Shown here: positions 29,092 through 37,138 of the stretch, piece by piece
How positions within the stretch are numbered: position 1 is the first letter of the stretch
How the letters are laid out: each line of letters begins with the position of its first letter
Source of the DNA: a virus
Strand: one strand, 5' to 3'
Virus record (IMG/VR): IMGVR_UViG_3300028044_000009
Span: 1 to 52,174 of that record
Length of the DNA: 52,174 nucleotides
Program-made: the position numbers and the translations under genes
The notes under the pieces: model-generated
Database searches by the model: none
Told to the model about the DNA's origin: nothing
What the model saw: the letters and a program-made list of their open reading frames with translations, nothing else

Positions 29092-29898
29092 ATGCCAGAT
29101 TTACCAATATCCTCCTTACCGGCAGCAACCACAGGATACGCCAATTCATTATTAGTTATTGTTAATTACACACCAATTACAAGTGGTAGAACTGAGGCGG
29201 TACCTTTTAGTGCGATAACAGCATCAATTGCTGGAACTTCAGGTAGTAGTGGGACTAGTGGTTCCTCAGGGTCAAGTGGTACGAATGGTACTTCAGGTAC
29301 AAACGGAACTAGCGGCACAAACGGAACATCAGGTACTTCACCATCACTAAACTCAATAAGTGGGAATACAGATATTTTGGGTGGAGTTGCAATGAGAACT
29401 ATTTATACTAGAAATAATGTTATTACATATGGAGTTGGGTCAAGTGCTGATTTATTTAGTGGGGCAACAAATTTTGGCTCAAAAAATTTTACAACTCAAT
29501 TTTTTACTGATAGTGTTAATTATATTTCAAAAATTATACATTTTAGGGTAACGGGTATATGGGGGTCTTTGGACAACTCACCTACTATTGAAATGGTTAC
29601 AAAATTTGGTTCAGACACATTAATTAGTTATACTATCCTTGGTGCGTCTACCGCCCAAGCAAATAACCATCCATCCGAAATATTTGGTGAAATTGTTTTT
29701 AGTGGTGGTACAGCAATCGGTTGTTATTCTATTGGATGGTGTGACAATAATGGTGATTTTAAAAGATATGCACTTTCAGATGCGTCGACCCCCGTAACGG
29801 TTTCTGGTTTTACGGGAGGAGATTTTCAATTAATAATGAGTGGAGGAACAACTAACTCATTTACATCTTATTTAGGTTATATCCAAGTGTGGAATTAA
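29092..29898 (+). CDS. Short tail fibre with collagen-like GTS/GSS/GTN repeats
   Basis: 268 residues. The N-terminal 45 residues (DLPISSLPAATTGYANSLLV) resemble a baseplate-attachment domain similar to that at 33956. Residues about 48-83 are twelve Gly-X-X triplets (GTS, GSS, GTN), a collagen-like shaft with Ser/Thr in both X positions instead of proline. The remaining 180 residues form a beta-rich globular tip. Such fibres are normally trimers with a receptor-binding tip. The Thr/Ser-rich shaft lies directly upstream of two glycosyltransferase genes and could be their target. Confidence 0.78.
   Translation: MPDLPISSLPAATTGYANSLLVIVNYTPITSGRTEAVPFSAITASIAGTSGSSGTSGSSGSSGTNGTSGTNGTSGTNGTSGTSPSLNSISGNTDILGGVAMRTIYTRNNVITYGVGSSADLFSGATNFGSKNFTTQFFTDSVNYISKIIHFRVTGIWGSLDNSPTIEMVTKFGSDTLISYTILGASTAQANNHPSEIFGEIVFSGGTAIGCYSIGWCDNNGDFKRYALSDASTPVTVSGFTGGDFQLIMSGGTTNSFTSYLGYIQVWN
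29233..29340 (+). repeat. Collagen-like Gly-X-X coding repeat
   Basis: Twelve codon triplets coding GTS, GSS and GTN units in tandem. Codon use varies among copies, so the repeat is kept at protein level rather than by recent DNA duplication. Confidence 0.8.
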
Positions 29899-29946
29899 TT
29901 TTTAAAAAAATGTTTATTTGTATACTTTATTTGATAATTTTTCTTT

Positions 29947-31188
29947 ATGAAAATATTTGTTCAAATCGCATCTTATCGCGACCCCGAACTCTTACCAACA
30001 ATTAGAGATTGTATTAATAAAGCAAAATATCCTGAAAATCTAACATTCGGTCTTTGTTGGCAAAGAGACGAAAATGAATCCTTAGAAGAGTTTCAAAAAG
30101 ACGAAAGGTTCACAATTTTGGACTATCACTGGACCAAAAGTAAAGGTTTATGTTGGGCTAGAAGTCTTATTCAAAAACTATGGAAGGGTGAAGAATACAC
30201 AATGCAATTAGACTCACATCACCGTTTTTTACAAGATTGGGATGTAGAATTAATTGAAATGATGAAATTAACTGGTGTTGAAAAACCAATAATTACCGCA
30301 TACGCAGGTATGTATGAACCAAAAACTAATAAGTTATTAAACGAAGAACCATACAAGTGTGTTGCAAGAAAGTTTTCAGAGTATGGAACAATTTTCTTTT
30401 ATCCTGAACAAATACCAAATTGGCAAAAATTAGAAAAACCTATACCTGCAAGATTTGTAAGCGGTCATTTCTTTTTTACATTAGGTAAACATTGTGATGA
30501 GTACAAGTACGACCCAAATATATATTTTGCAGGTGATGAAATAAGTCTATCTATTAGGTCTTATACTTTGGGTTATGATTTATTCCACCCCCATAAGACA
30601 GTTGTTTGGCATGAATATACAAGAATAGGTAGAACTAAACATTGGGATGATTTTAATGAAGAAAATGTAAAAAGTGGTCTAATTGAAAAAGAATGGCATG
30701 TAATCAATTCAGAAGGGTTGGTTAGATTAAGACATATGTTACAAGAAGAAGATAATAATATTGATTTAGGGGAATTTGGTTTAGGTGATGTAAGGTCTCA
30801 TAGGGATTATGAGTTATATGCTGGTATTGATTTTAAAAAAAGAAGATTACACCCCGAAACATTAAAAGGGACTGACCCGCCAATTAACGACGACTCAAAT
30901 TGGTTTGAAACAAAACTAAATAAATTCACATACAATATAGTTGTTCCAAGAATTGAAGCACCTGAAGATAATTATGATTTTTGGGCCGTTTCATTTTTAG
31001 ATGAATTTGGTGGTGAAATATTTAGAGAAGATGCCTCTGAAGACGAATTAAAAACTTGTTATAGTGTTAAAAGTGACTACGTCCAAATTAAGAGAACCTT
31101 TATGGTTGATGATTCTGCTAAATCGTGGTCAATATGGTTACACCATAAAGAAAATGGGTGGATAAAACAAATAACAGGTGAAATATGA
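29947..31188 (+). CDS. Glycosyltransferase, GlcNAc-transferase family (GT60-like)
   Basis: Matches the polypeptide GlcNAc-transferase family (Pfam GlcNAc, related to Skp1 Gnt1) by motif. QIASYRDPELLPTIRDCI opens the sugar-nucleotide domain, a metal-binding DSH (residues 89-91, in MQLDSHHRF) takes the DxD place, and YDPNIYFAGDEISLSIRSYT followed by WHEYTR corresponds to the family's F-GEE-(L/I)-R...H-Y pattern. The C-terminal 110 residues are a separate beta domain. Members transfer GlcNAc to Ser/Thr or hydroxyproline. It lies between two fibre genes with Thr-rich repeats, so modification of the phage's own fibres is plausible. The next gene overlaps by 4 nt. Confidence 0.82.
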   Translation: MKIFVQIASYRDPELLPTIRDCINKAKYPENLTFGLCWQRDENESLEEFQKDERFTILDYHWTKSKGLCWARSLIQKLWKGEEYTMQLDSHHRFLQDWDVELIEMMKLTGVEKPIITAYAGMYEPKTNKLLNEEPYKCVARKFSEYGTIFFYPEQIPNWQKLEKPIPARFVSGHFFFTLGKHCDEYKYDPNIYFAGDEISLSIRSYTLGYDLFHPHKTVVWHEYTRIGRTKHWDDFNEENVKSGLIEKEWHVINSEGLVRLRHMLQEEDNNIDLGEFGLGDVRSHRDYELYAGIDFKKRRLHPETLKGTDPPINDDSNWFETKLNKFTYNIVVPRIEAPEDNYDFWAVSFLDEFGGEIFREDASEDELKTCYSVKSDYVQIKRTFMVDDSAKSWSIWLHHKENGWIKQITGEI

Positions 31189-31982
31189 AAATAGGTGCAT
31201 TTTATCAATCAGGGCATAAACTTGTTGCTTGTTATAAAGCGCTAGAACAGTTAAGAAAAATTTACCCAAACATTCCAGTTGCGTTATATGAAGATGGTTC
31301 TAAATTATTAGAGCCTGTTGCAAAAAAATTTAATTGTGACTATACTTGGATTGAACAACAAGGAATTAATAATCCTCATTCGGGTAGGGTTTTTTTAGGT
31401 GAAAATGGACCTTTGGATTGGTTAAAAAGAATTTATGATGCTTGTGTGACAACATTAAAAGACGTTGATTGGGTAATACATTATGAAGATGATGTTTGGT
31501 GTAAATGTGAAATAACAAAACCACCGACTTTTGATATTGCGGGAGCAAACGGACCTATGTATACTCCTGAACTTTACAAATATTTGAAAAACAAATTCAA
31601 TATAACAGACGAATCACGACATTATTGGAGTGAGATTGGCTCATTAGAAGGTTATGGTGCGTGTGGAGGGGCAATATTCAATCGTAAAAAATTTATTGAA
31701 ATATATAATAATTTAAACGAGGTTCCTTGGGGTGAAATATATCAGTTGGATTCAAGACCAATCGAGTGGTGTGATGCGACACTTTCATTTCTTTTTCAAT
31801 TTTTTGGTTATACAAGTGGTGTTTGGAATGATTGGGCAGAATACGATTCAAAAAATAAAGGAAATTGGTGGGATAAAAGTGGTTGGTCAATACCTATGGA
31901 AGAACAGCCCGATGTTGCTTTTATTCACGCATATAAACACTTTTATAACTATCTTCCTGAAGAAACGGACCTTGAGTTGTAA
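31185..31982 (+). CDS. Second glycosyltransferase-like protein (GT-A fold)
   Basis: 265 residues beginning KIGAFYQSGHKLVACYKAL, a nucleotide-sugar-binding first strand and helix. The motif VIHYEDDVW (EDD at 101-103) matches the metal-binding D-x-D of GT-A enzymes. SLEGYGACGGAIFNRKKF is typical of the acceptor-side loop of such enzymes (GGA-(I/V)-F). The ATGA overlap with the preceding GT suggests linked synthesis and perhaps sequential sugar addition. Donor and acceptor are unknown. Confidence 0.72.
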   Translation: MKIGAFYQSGHKLVACYKALEQLRKIYPNIPVALYEDGSKLLEPVAKKFNCDYTWIEQQGINNPHSGRVFLGENGPLDWLKRIYDACVTTLKDVDWVIHYEDDVWCKCEITKPPTFDIAGANGPMYTPELYKYLKNKFNITDESRHYWSEIGSLEGYGACGGAIFNRKKFIEIYNNLNEVPWGEIYQLDSRPIEWCDATLSFLFQFFGYTSGVWNDWAEYDSKNKGNWWDKSGWSIPMEEQPDVAFIHAYKHFYNYLPEETDLEL

Positions 31983-32000
31983 ATAAAATAAACATAAGCT

Positions 32001-32008
32001 TATTTATA
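32001..32008 (+). promoter_or_regulatory. TATTTATA box before Thr-Pro fibre gene
   Basis: Exact TATTTATA, 19 nt before the ATG at 32028, in a 45-nt gap. Confidence 0.45.
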
Positions 32009-32027
32009 TTATAAAGTTAATTTTTTA

Positions 32028-33638
32028 ATGGCGAATATACTCTTACAAAGTTGTTGTTATCCCGGATTACAATATTATACGGACCAATCAAATTGGACCG
32101 GTGCAACATCGGCTGTTACAACAGTTTTTAGTGTCACTTATGATAGTGTTGTTGTTAATGGATGTTATACTATAGTATCTGCATTCACTTCAGGATTCAC
32201 TGCAACAAGTATTGTACCTAACGGAATATACACCCAACAACTATCAGGTTGCTCATCATCATTTTGCGCAACGGGAGAATGTTGTTCAAATGTGTATTGT
32301 GTTCAAATTAACGATGTAAATTTTTCAGCATATAGTGGTAGTTATGTTGTGGCGGGAAGTTATAATACTTTACCGTTTTTTACAGGTGGAACACAACCGG
32401 GATACATTTATAAAGGACCTACAAAATGGTGTTTAGGTACAGCACCTGGAACAGGTTGTTATTTCTTTGGACAAGACCCAACATTATCAACTTGTCCAAA
32501 TTTATATACGGATTTATTTTACGCAGGTTCTTGTGTTACTCCAACGCCAACACCAACACCTGTTTGTGATATATTTGATTTTGAAGTTGATGTGTTATGT
32601 GTATCACCAACCCCAACTCCAACACCCACACCAACTCCAACACCCACACCAACTCCGACACCATCACCAACACCCGATATATGTTCAGGGTTTACCGTTG
32701 ATATTACAGTTAGTGGAACAACTCCTACACCAACTCCAACTCCTACACCAACTCCAACACCGACACCAACAATTAATTTAACGGGTGAAACTGTAACATT
32801 TACAATTGATGATGGAAACTTTGTATGTTTTAGAGTTAAAGAGTTAAGAGATTGTAATGAAAACGTCACTTATTATGTTTCAGGTTCTTTAGATATATCA
32901 GGAACACCAATAACAACAGGTCAGACGTTCTTGGGTGTCATTAACGACCAATTAAAATGTGCAACTTACATACAAGATACAACTGCTAGTCCAAACGCGA
33001 CAGTTAAACTTGTTGTTTCAGCGTACACAGGATGTACTGTTTGTCCAGCGCCAACTCCGACACCTACACCAACTCCGACACCAACTCCGACACCTACACC
33101 TACGCCGACACCTACACCAACATATGCCCCTGGTACTTACTTTGTGTTCACATCTTGTACGACAACATCTATGATTACACAAACAGCATATCCACCAACA
33201 AATCTAGACCCAGGAGAAGTAATTAGGGATTATTCCGGAAATTGTTATAGTTATGTAGGATACTTTATAAATTATGTTCCACCTTCAGGTTATATTGTGG
33301 TAAATGAAGATAGATTTACGGCGACAACAGCAACAACATATGTTGACTGCACAGAATGTTTACAAGTTGAACCACTCGTTGGTACATTTAATACTTGGAT
33401 AGGTAATGGTGCATATTCAGTTAATTGTCCAGGATGTCAATTAACAAACTTTGGAGTTCAAACAATATTCTATACCCACCCTTCAATTAATCAAATACAA
33501 ACAGGTGTTACAGTTTATAGTAATTCATCATTATTATATCCTTTGACGATTGATTATATAAGATACGGAAATAAAATTTATAGTGTTGATAATAGTGGTG
33601 TAATCACTGAGTTCTGCACAGTTAATGGAGTTTGTTAA
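32028..33638 (+). CDS. Tail fibre/adhesin with four Thr-Pro linker blocks
   Basis: 536 residues: a Cys-rich N-terminal domain (several CC and CxxC pairs), then small beta domains separated by runs of alternating Thr and Pro (bases 32538-32561, 32604-32675, 32718-32771, 33045-33122). Such runs form stiff, extended spacers and are common sites of O-glycosylation. The three short domains between linkers contain Cys pairs. The gene follows two glycosyltransferase genes, with a TATTTATA box between. Probably a long, jointed fibre component; assignment by composition and position. Confidence 0.75.
   Translation: MANILLQSCCYPGLQYYTDQSNWTGATSAVTTVFSVTYDSVVVNGCYTIVSAFTSGFTATSIVPNGIYTQQLSGCSSSFCATGECCSNVYCVQINDVNFSAYSGSYVVAGSYNTLPFFTGGTQPGYIYKGPTKWCLGTAPGTGCYFFGQDPTLSTCPNLYTDLFYAGSCVTPTPTPTPVCDIFDFEVDVLCVSPTPTPTPTPTPTPTPTPTPSPTPDICSGFTVDITVSGTTPTPTPTPTPTPTPTPTINLTGETVTFTIDDGNFVCFRVKELRDCNENVTYYVSGSLDISGTPITTGQTFLGVINDQLKCATYIQDTTASPNATVKLVVSAYTGCTVCPAPTPTPTPTPTPTPTPTPTPTPTPTYAPGTYFVFTSCTTTSMITQTAYPPTNLDPGEVIRDYSGNCYSYVGYFINYVPPSGYIVVNEDRFTATTATTYVDCTECLQVEPLVGTFNTWIGNGAYSVNCPGCQLTNFGVQTIFYTHPSINQIQTGVTVYSNSSLLYPLTIDYIRYGNKIYSVDNSGVITEFCTVNGVC
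32538..33122 (+). repeat. Four blocks of (Thr-Pro)n coding repeat
   Basis: Tandem 6-bp units (ACA/ACT/ACC/ACG plus CCA/CCC/CCG/CCT) in four blocks of 8, 24, 18 and 26 codons, separated by unique sequence. They are prone to length change by slippage or recombination, which would alter fibre length without shifting frame in 6-bp steps. Confidence 0.85.
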
Positions 33639-33640
33639 AA

Positions 33641-33931
33641 ATGGCAACAATAGTAACACTTAACACAATTATATCAGGAACAAGTCCATACGACGTGTGG
33701 GTTTGCGATGAATGTGGTATATATGGTACTTGTCAATATATTGCAACAATTACTACCGTACCATATTCATTTACCTTACCTGTTTCCTTTGAATCAATGA
33801 ACAGTTATGTTATTAAAATAATAGATGCAAATGGATGTGAATTCTGTTCAGATAGTTTTTGCACATATAAACAATTTGAAAATTTAATATGTTTTGAATT
33901 CCAAGACGGAATACCATACGACTTTCAATAA
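33641..33931 (+). CDS. Single-domain fibre mini-protein (96 aa)
   Basis: Starts at ATG 33641, 2 nt after the previous stop; a TTG at 33632 would overlap it. The opening ISGTSPYDVWVCDECG and the closing YVIKIIDANGCEFC match the genes at 28568 and 28781, with extra cysteines. The last 25 residues (FENLICFEFQDGIPYDFQ) form a short separate tail. Third member of this small family, here linked to the Thr-Pro fibre. Confidence 0.68.
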   Translation: MATIVTLNTIISGTSPYDVWVCDECGIYGTCQYIATITTVPYSFTLPVSFESMNSYVIKIIDANGCEFCSDSFCTYKQFENLICFEFQDGIPYDFQ

Positions 33932-33938
33932 ACTATGA

Positions 33939-33946
33939 TATATATA
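33939..33946 (+). promoter_or_regulatory. TATATATA variant of the late box
   Basis: TATATATA lies 9 nt before the ATG at 33956, at a similar spacing to the TATTTATA boxes, but the sequence is less specific. Confidence 0.25.
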
Positions 33947-33955
33947 AAATAAAAA

Positions 33956-35530
33956 ATGGCAACTTTAACATCAAGGACATTCGCCACAGGGGCTTCACTT
34001 AATGACCTTATACATATTGTAATAACAGGTGATACATCACAAAGTGCTAGTGGTTCATCATATAAAGCATCACTAAGTCAGTTGGTACCTTTATTTGGGG
34101 GTTCACCTGATGTATATTTAACAGGTGGAACTGCAGTTTCTTCAGGAGGTACATTAACTTTTACCAATAGTACTGGCGGAACTTTTACCGTTTCAGGTCT
34201 TACAACACCATTTACAGGTGGTTCGGGAAATTGTATTACAAGTTTTTACACTGAAAATATTCATGCTTGTTCAAACGAAATAACAGTACATAATAGAGTT
34301 CAATCCACAGGTTCTGATGCTCAAGGGACTTTATCTTTTGCGTTTGGTAATAATACACAAGCGTTAAGTAATTACACACACGCTGAAGGTTCAGGTACAA
34401 TCGCGTCAGGAATTACTTCACACGCTGAAGGTGAAAACACACTTGCATTTGGAAATGCATCTCACGCTGAAGGTAAGACTACAATTGCAATAGGTACTTA
34501 TTCACACGCTGAAGGTTATAGAACTTTGGCCGGTACAAACAAAGGATATTTAGCAACAGGATTGACTGCTGGAGTTATTTACCTTTCAAGTTCTTATGGT
34601 GACATCACAACAGAATATACTTCAGATGATTATGTGTATATAAATGATGTGTCATATGCAAATACTTTAACTGAAACCTATAGAAAAGTATCAGGAGCAA
34701 CTTTTAACGGAAGTCAAACAATAATTTATTTGTACGATATTTCAACAAGTACTAGTTCATTTGCGGTTGTTGGAAATACTGCGCCTGTTTCTACTTGGAA
34801 TGGTAACCAAAACGTTGGTGGATTCATTTCTAACGCTAAAGGTAGCAGTGCTGCAGCCTTGGGAGATTTTTCAATGGCTATAAATGAAACTAATAACGCA
34901 TTAAGTAAATCTACTTTTGCACAAGGAAAATCCAACACCGTATTTGGCATCAATTCTTGTGTTTTTAATAATAATAATTATGTGGTCGGAACAAGTTCAG
35001 TTTCTTTTGGGGACTCTAACAAAATAGAAGGGAATAATTCATTTATTATTGGGGTAGCAAATCAAATTAACTCAGACAAAGCTTTTGCGGGGGGAAATGA
35101 CAACATAAATAACGGGGAATTATCTTTTGTTTATAGTAAACAATCTACAATTAATAATTCACAAGGTGCGATATTAGGAGGTATTTCTAATTTAATTCAG
35201 AGTGGTGATACGGATAACTCAACAATTTTAGGAGGAAAATATAATACCATCACGGGTTCTGGACCTTCAGCTCCAGTTTATGATTCTGCAATTATTGGTG
35301 GTTCAGGAAATACGGTAAATACATTTCGTTCAGTTATTTTAGGAGGGACTGGTATTACTGCAACATTATCAAATACAGTATATGTTCCAAACATTGTTTT
35401 GGCTTATTCAGGTACACCAACAAGTAGTTTAGACACATTAGGAGAACCCGGTTCTTTACGATGGGACAATAGTTATTTTTACTATAAAGACAACACAGGT
35501 TGGAAAAGAATAAGCGGAGCAACTTGGTAA
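33956..35530 (+). CDS. Tail fibre with YadA-head-like repeats
   Basis: 524 residues. The N-terminus (TSRTFATGASLNDLIHIVITGDT) resembles the attachment end of the fibre at 29092. Residues 142-190 contain four copies of HAEGxxTxAxGxxS, the YadA-head left-handed beta-roll repeat of trimeric adhesins; a looser set of G-(x)-S/N-(x)-I repeats continues to about residue 470. The C-terminal 40 residues (GEPGSLRWDNSYFYYKD, GWKRISG) match a common fibre end seen in Bacteroidota phages. It is probably a trimeric receptor-binding fibre. Confidence 0.82.
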   Translation: MATLTSRTFATGASLNDLIHIVITGDTSQSASGSSYKASLSQLVPLFGGSPDVYLTGGTAVSSGGTLTFTNSTGGTFTVSGLTTPFTGGSGNCITSFYTENIHACSNEITVHNRVQSTGSDAQGTLSFAFGNNTQALSNYTHAEGSGTIASGITSHAEGENTLAFGNASHAEGKTTIAIGTYSHAEGYRTLAGTNKGYLATGLTAGVIYLSSSYGDITTEYTSDDYVYINDVSYANTLTETYRKVSGATFNGSQTIIYLYDISTSTSSFAVVGNTAPVSTWNGNQNVGGFISNAKGSSAAALGDFSMAINETNNALSKSTFAQGKSNTVFGINSCVFNNNNYVVGTSSVSFGDSNKIEGNNSFIIGVANQINSDKAFAGGNDNINNGELSFVYSKQSTINNSQGAILGGISNLIQSGDTDNSTILGGKYNTITGSGPSAPVYDSAIIGGSGNTVNTFRSVILGGTGITATLSNTVYVPNIVLAYSGTPTSSLDTLGEPGSLRWDNSYFYYKDNTGWKRISGATW

Positions 35531-35531
35531 T

Positions 35532-37106
35532 ATGGGACTTTTAAGTGGAAATAGTTGTAATATAATAACACTTCTACCATTGGGGTTAGATTGTGATAGT
35601 ATTAATGCGTCAACACCTGATTCTACAAATGGTCTTATAACTCTTTATGTTACAGGAGGAACACCACCATATAATATTTCTTGGAGCAACGGAGCTCAAG
35701 GTTCTTTAATAACAAACTTACTACCTGGTGATTATACCGCAACGGTTATTGATTATTATGGTGATTTTACAGGAAGAACAACTTGTAGTGTTGACTATGA
35801 TAGTTTTTATTTGGAACAATTTGAGGATTGTCAAAATTCAGGAAACTTTGTTTATTATGTTGCCGATTTACCATCTAAGTTTGTTGATGGTAAAGTTTAT
35901 AGTTTAACAACACAAACGGGTTGTTGGACACATAGTGGTCAAACACTTTATACGGGACAATCCTATGTAAATAATTTTGCAGTAATTTCTACAGGGCCAT
36001 TTGATACTTGTTCAGATTGTTTACCACCACCAGTACCTACACCGGTTTACCCACAAAATTTATGTTTTGAATATACTCCTTCATTAAACAACACATATCT
36101 AACCACATACACAAGCGGTTCAACAATTAATGGATACCCATCTTGGACAAGTTCAACAACAACAATGTACTACAACACAGGAAATACAAGATGGGAAATA
36201 AGTGGATGGACTAATCCTGGTGTACCCGCACTACTTCAACCAACAACACCACCAACAGGAAATTGGTCATTGTTAGGGACTTATCAAGGAACCGTATTAG
36301 TTAGTACAGGAGTTTGCACAACACCACCACTTACATTATCTGTTGTAACAACCCAACCAACTTGCTCAAATACAAGTAATGGAGTGTTAAATGTGACAGG
36401 ATATGGTGGGGTCCCTTCTTACACTTATTCAATAAATGGGGTTAATTACCAAGCGTCAAATGTCTTTTTAGGTTTAGTTGCTGGAAATTATACAGTTCAT
36501 ATTAAAGATACCAATAATACTGTTACAACACAATCAGTAACTCTAACACCACAAAGTGCATTTACTAATTATGTTTTAAATTTAAGTTTGACACCTTTAG
36601 CTAATCAAGTGAATGTTGGGACTACCGTAACAAAAACTTGGTACTATCAAATTAATGTAAGTCCTACATTACCTGCTGGTAAAACTGTAAACTTTACAAT
36701 TAATACTGCCGTTGGATTTACAGGTAAAACATTCGCATCAAACGTTCCTGTAATTACAAATTCAATAACCGCAACAACTGTTGGTAGTGCAACACTTAGT
36801 TCACCTGTTAATTCAATTGTCACATCAACAGGATTAAGTAGACCTTCTTGTGCTTCATCTTATATAAACTTTAGTTCTTACACAAATACTTATACTGCGA
36901 CAATATCTTCAGGTGGACTTATAAACGGAACAATTACCCAATTTATTAACACACCAACTATAGAATTTAGAGGATGTCAATTAGAAGGGTATATATTGGA
37001 TTCAGTTTCAATTACAAATGTTACTATAACACCATCAACCTGTAGTGGTATAAGTGTTAACGGTTCACCTAAAACTATGCCTTTACAAAAAATAGGTTTT
37101 TCTTAA
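35532..37106 (+). CDS. Fibre/adhesin with SprB-like repeats (524 aa)
   Basis: Contains at least two SprB-like repeats: near the start, GGTPPYNISWSNGAQGS followed by LLPGDYTATVID; and near residue 275, TQPTCSNTSNGVLNVTGYGG followed by GLVAGNYTVHIKD. Between them is a Cys/Pro-rich part (CSDCLPPPVPTPVYP) and Trp/Thr-rich beta sequence. The C-terminal 150 residues form a separate beta domain. It is 1 nt after the YadA-like fibre gene, so probably part of the same fibre set. Confidence 0.75.
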   Translation: MGLLSGNSCNIITLLPLGLDCDSINASTPDSTNGLITLYVTGGTPPYNISWSNGAQGSLITNLLPGDYTATVIDYYGDFTGRTTCSVDYDSFYLEQFEDCQNSGNFVYYVADLPSKFVDGKVYSLTTQTGCWTHSGQTLYTGQSYVNNFAVISTGPFDTCSDCLPPPVPTPVYPQNLCFEYTPSLNNTYLTTYTSGSTINGYPSWTSSTTTMYYNTGNTRWEISGWTNPGVPALLQPTTPPTGNWSLLGTYQGTVLVSTGVCTTPPLTLSVVTTQPTCSNTSNGVLNVTGYGGVPSYTYSINGVNYQASNVFLGLVAGNYTVHIKDTNNTVTTQSVTLTPQSAFTNYVLNLSLTPLANQVNVGTTVTKTWYYQINVSPTLPAGKTVNFTINTAVGFTGKTFASNVPVITNSITATTVGSATLSSPVNSIVTSTGLSRPSCASSYINFSSYTNTYTATISSGGLINGTITQFINTPTIEFRGCQLEGYILDSVSITNVTITPSTCSGISVNGSPKTMPLQKIGFS

Positions 37107-37126
37107 AATAAATTTATAAAAAAATA

Positions 37127-37134
37127 TATTTATA
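37127..37134 (+). promoter_or_regulatory. TATTTATA box before tail-collar-like gene
   Basis: Exact TATTTATA ending 4 nt before the ATG at 37139. A further ATTTATAA is present 17 nt upstream. Confidence 0.45.
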
Positions 37135-37138
37135 AAAT

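Noticed and set aside
32519-32869. Minus-strand Val-Gly repeat frame
   Set aside because: A shadow of the Thr-Pro repeats.
32538-33122. Thr-Pro DNA repeats as a CRISPR-like array
   Set aside because: Units are 6 bp, in frame and coding, with no regular spacers.
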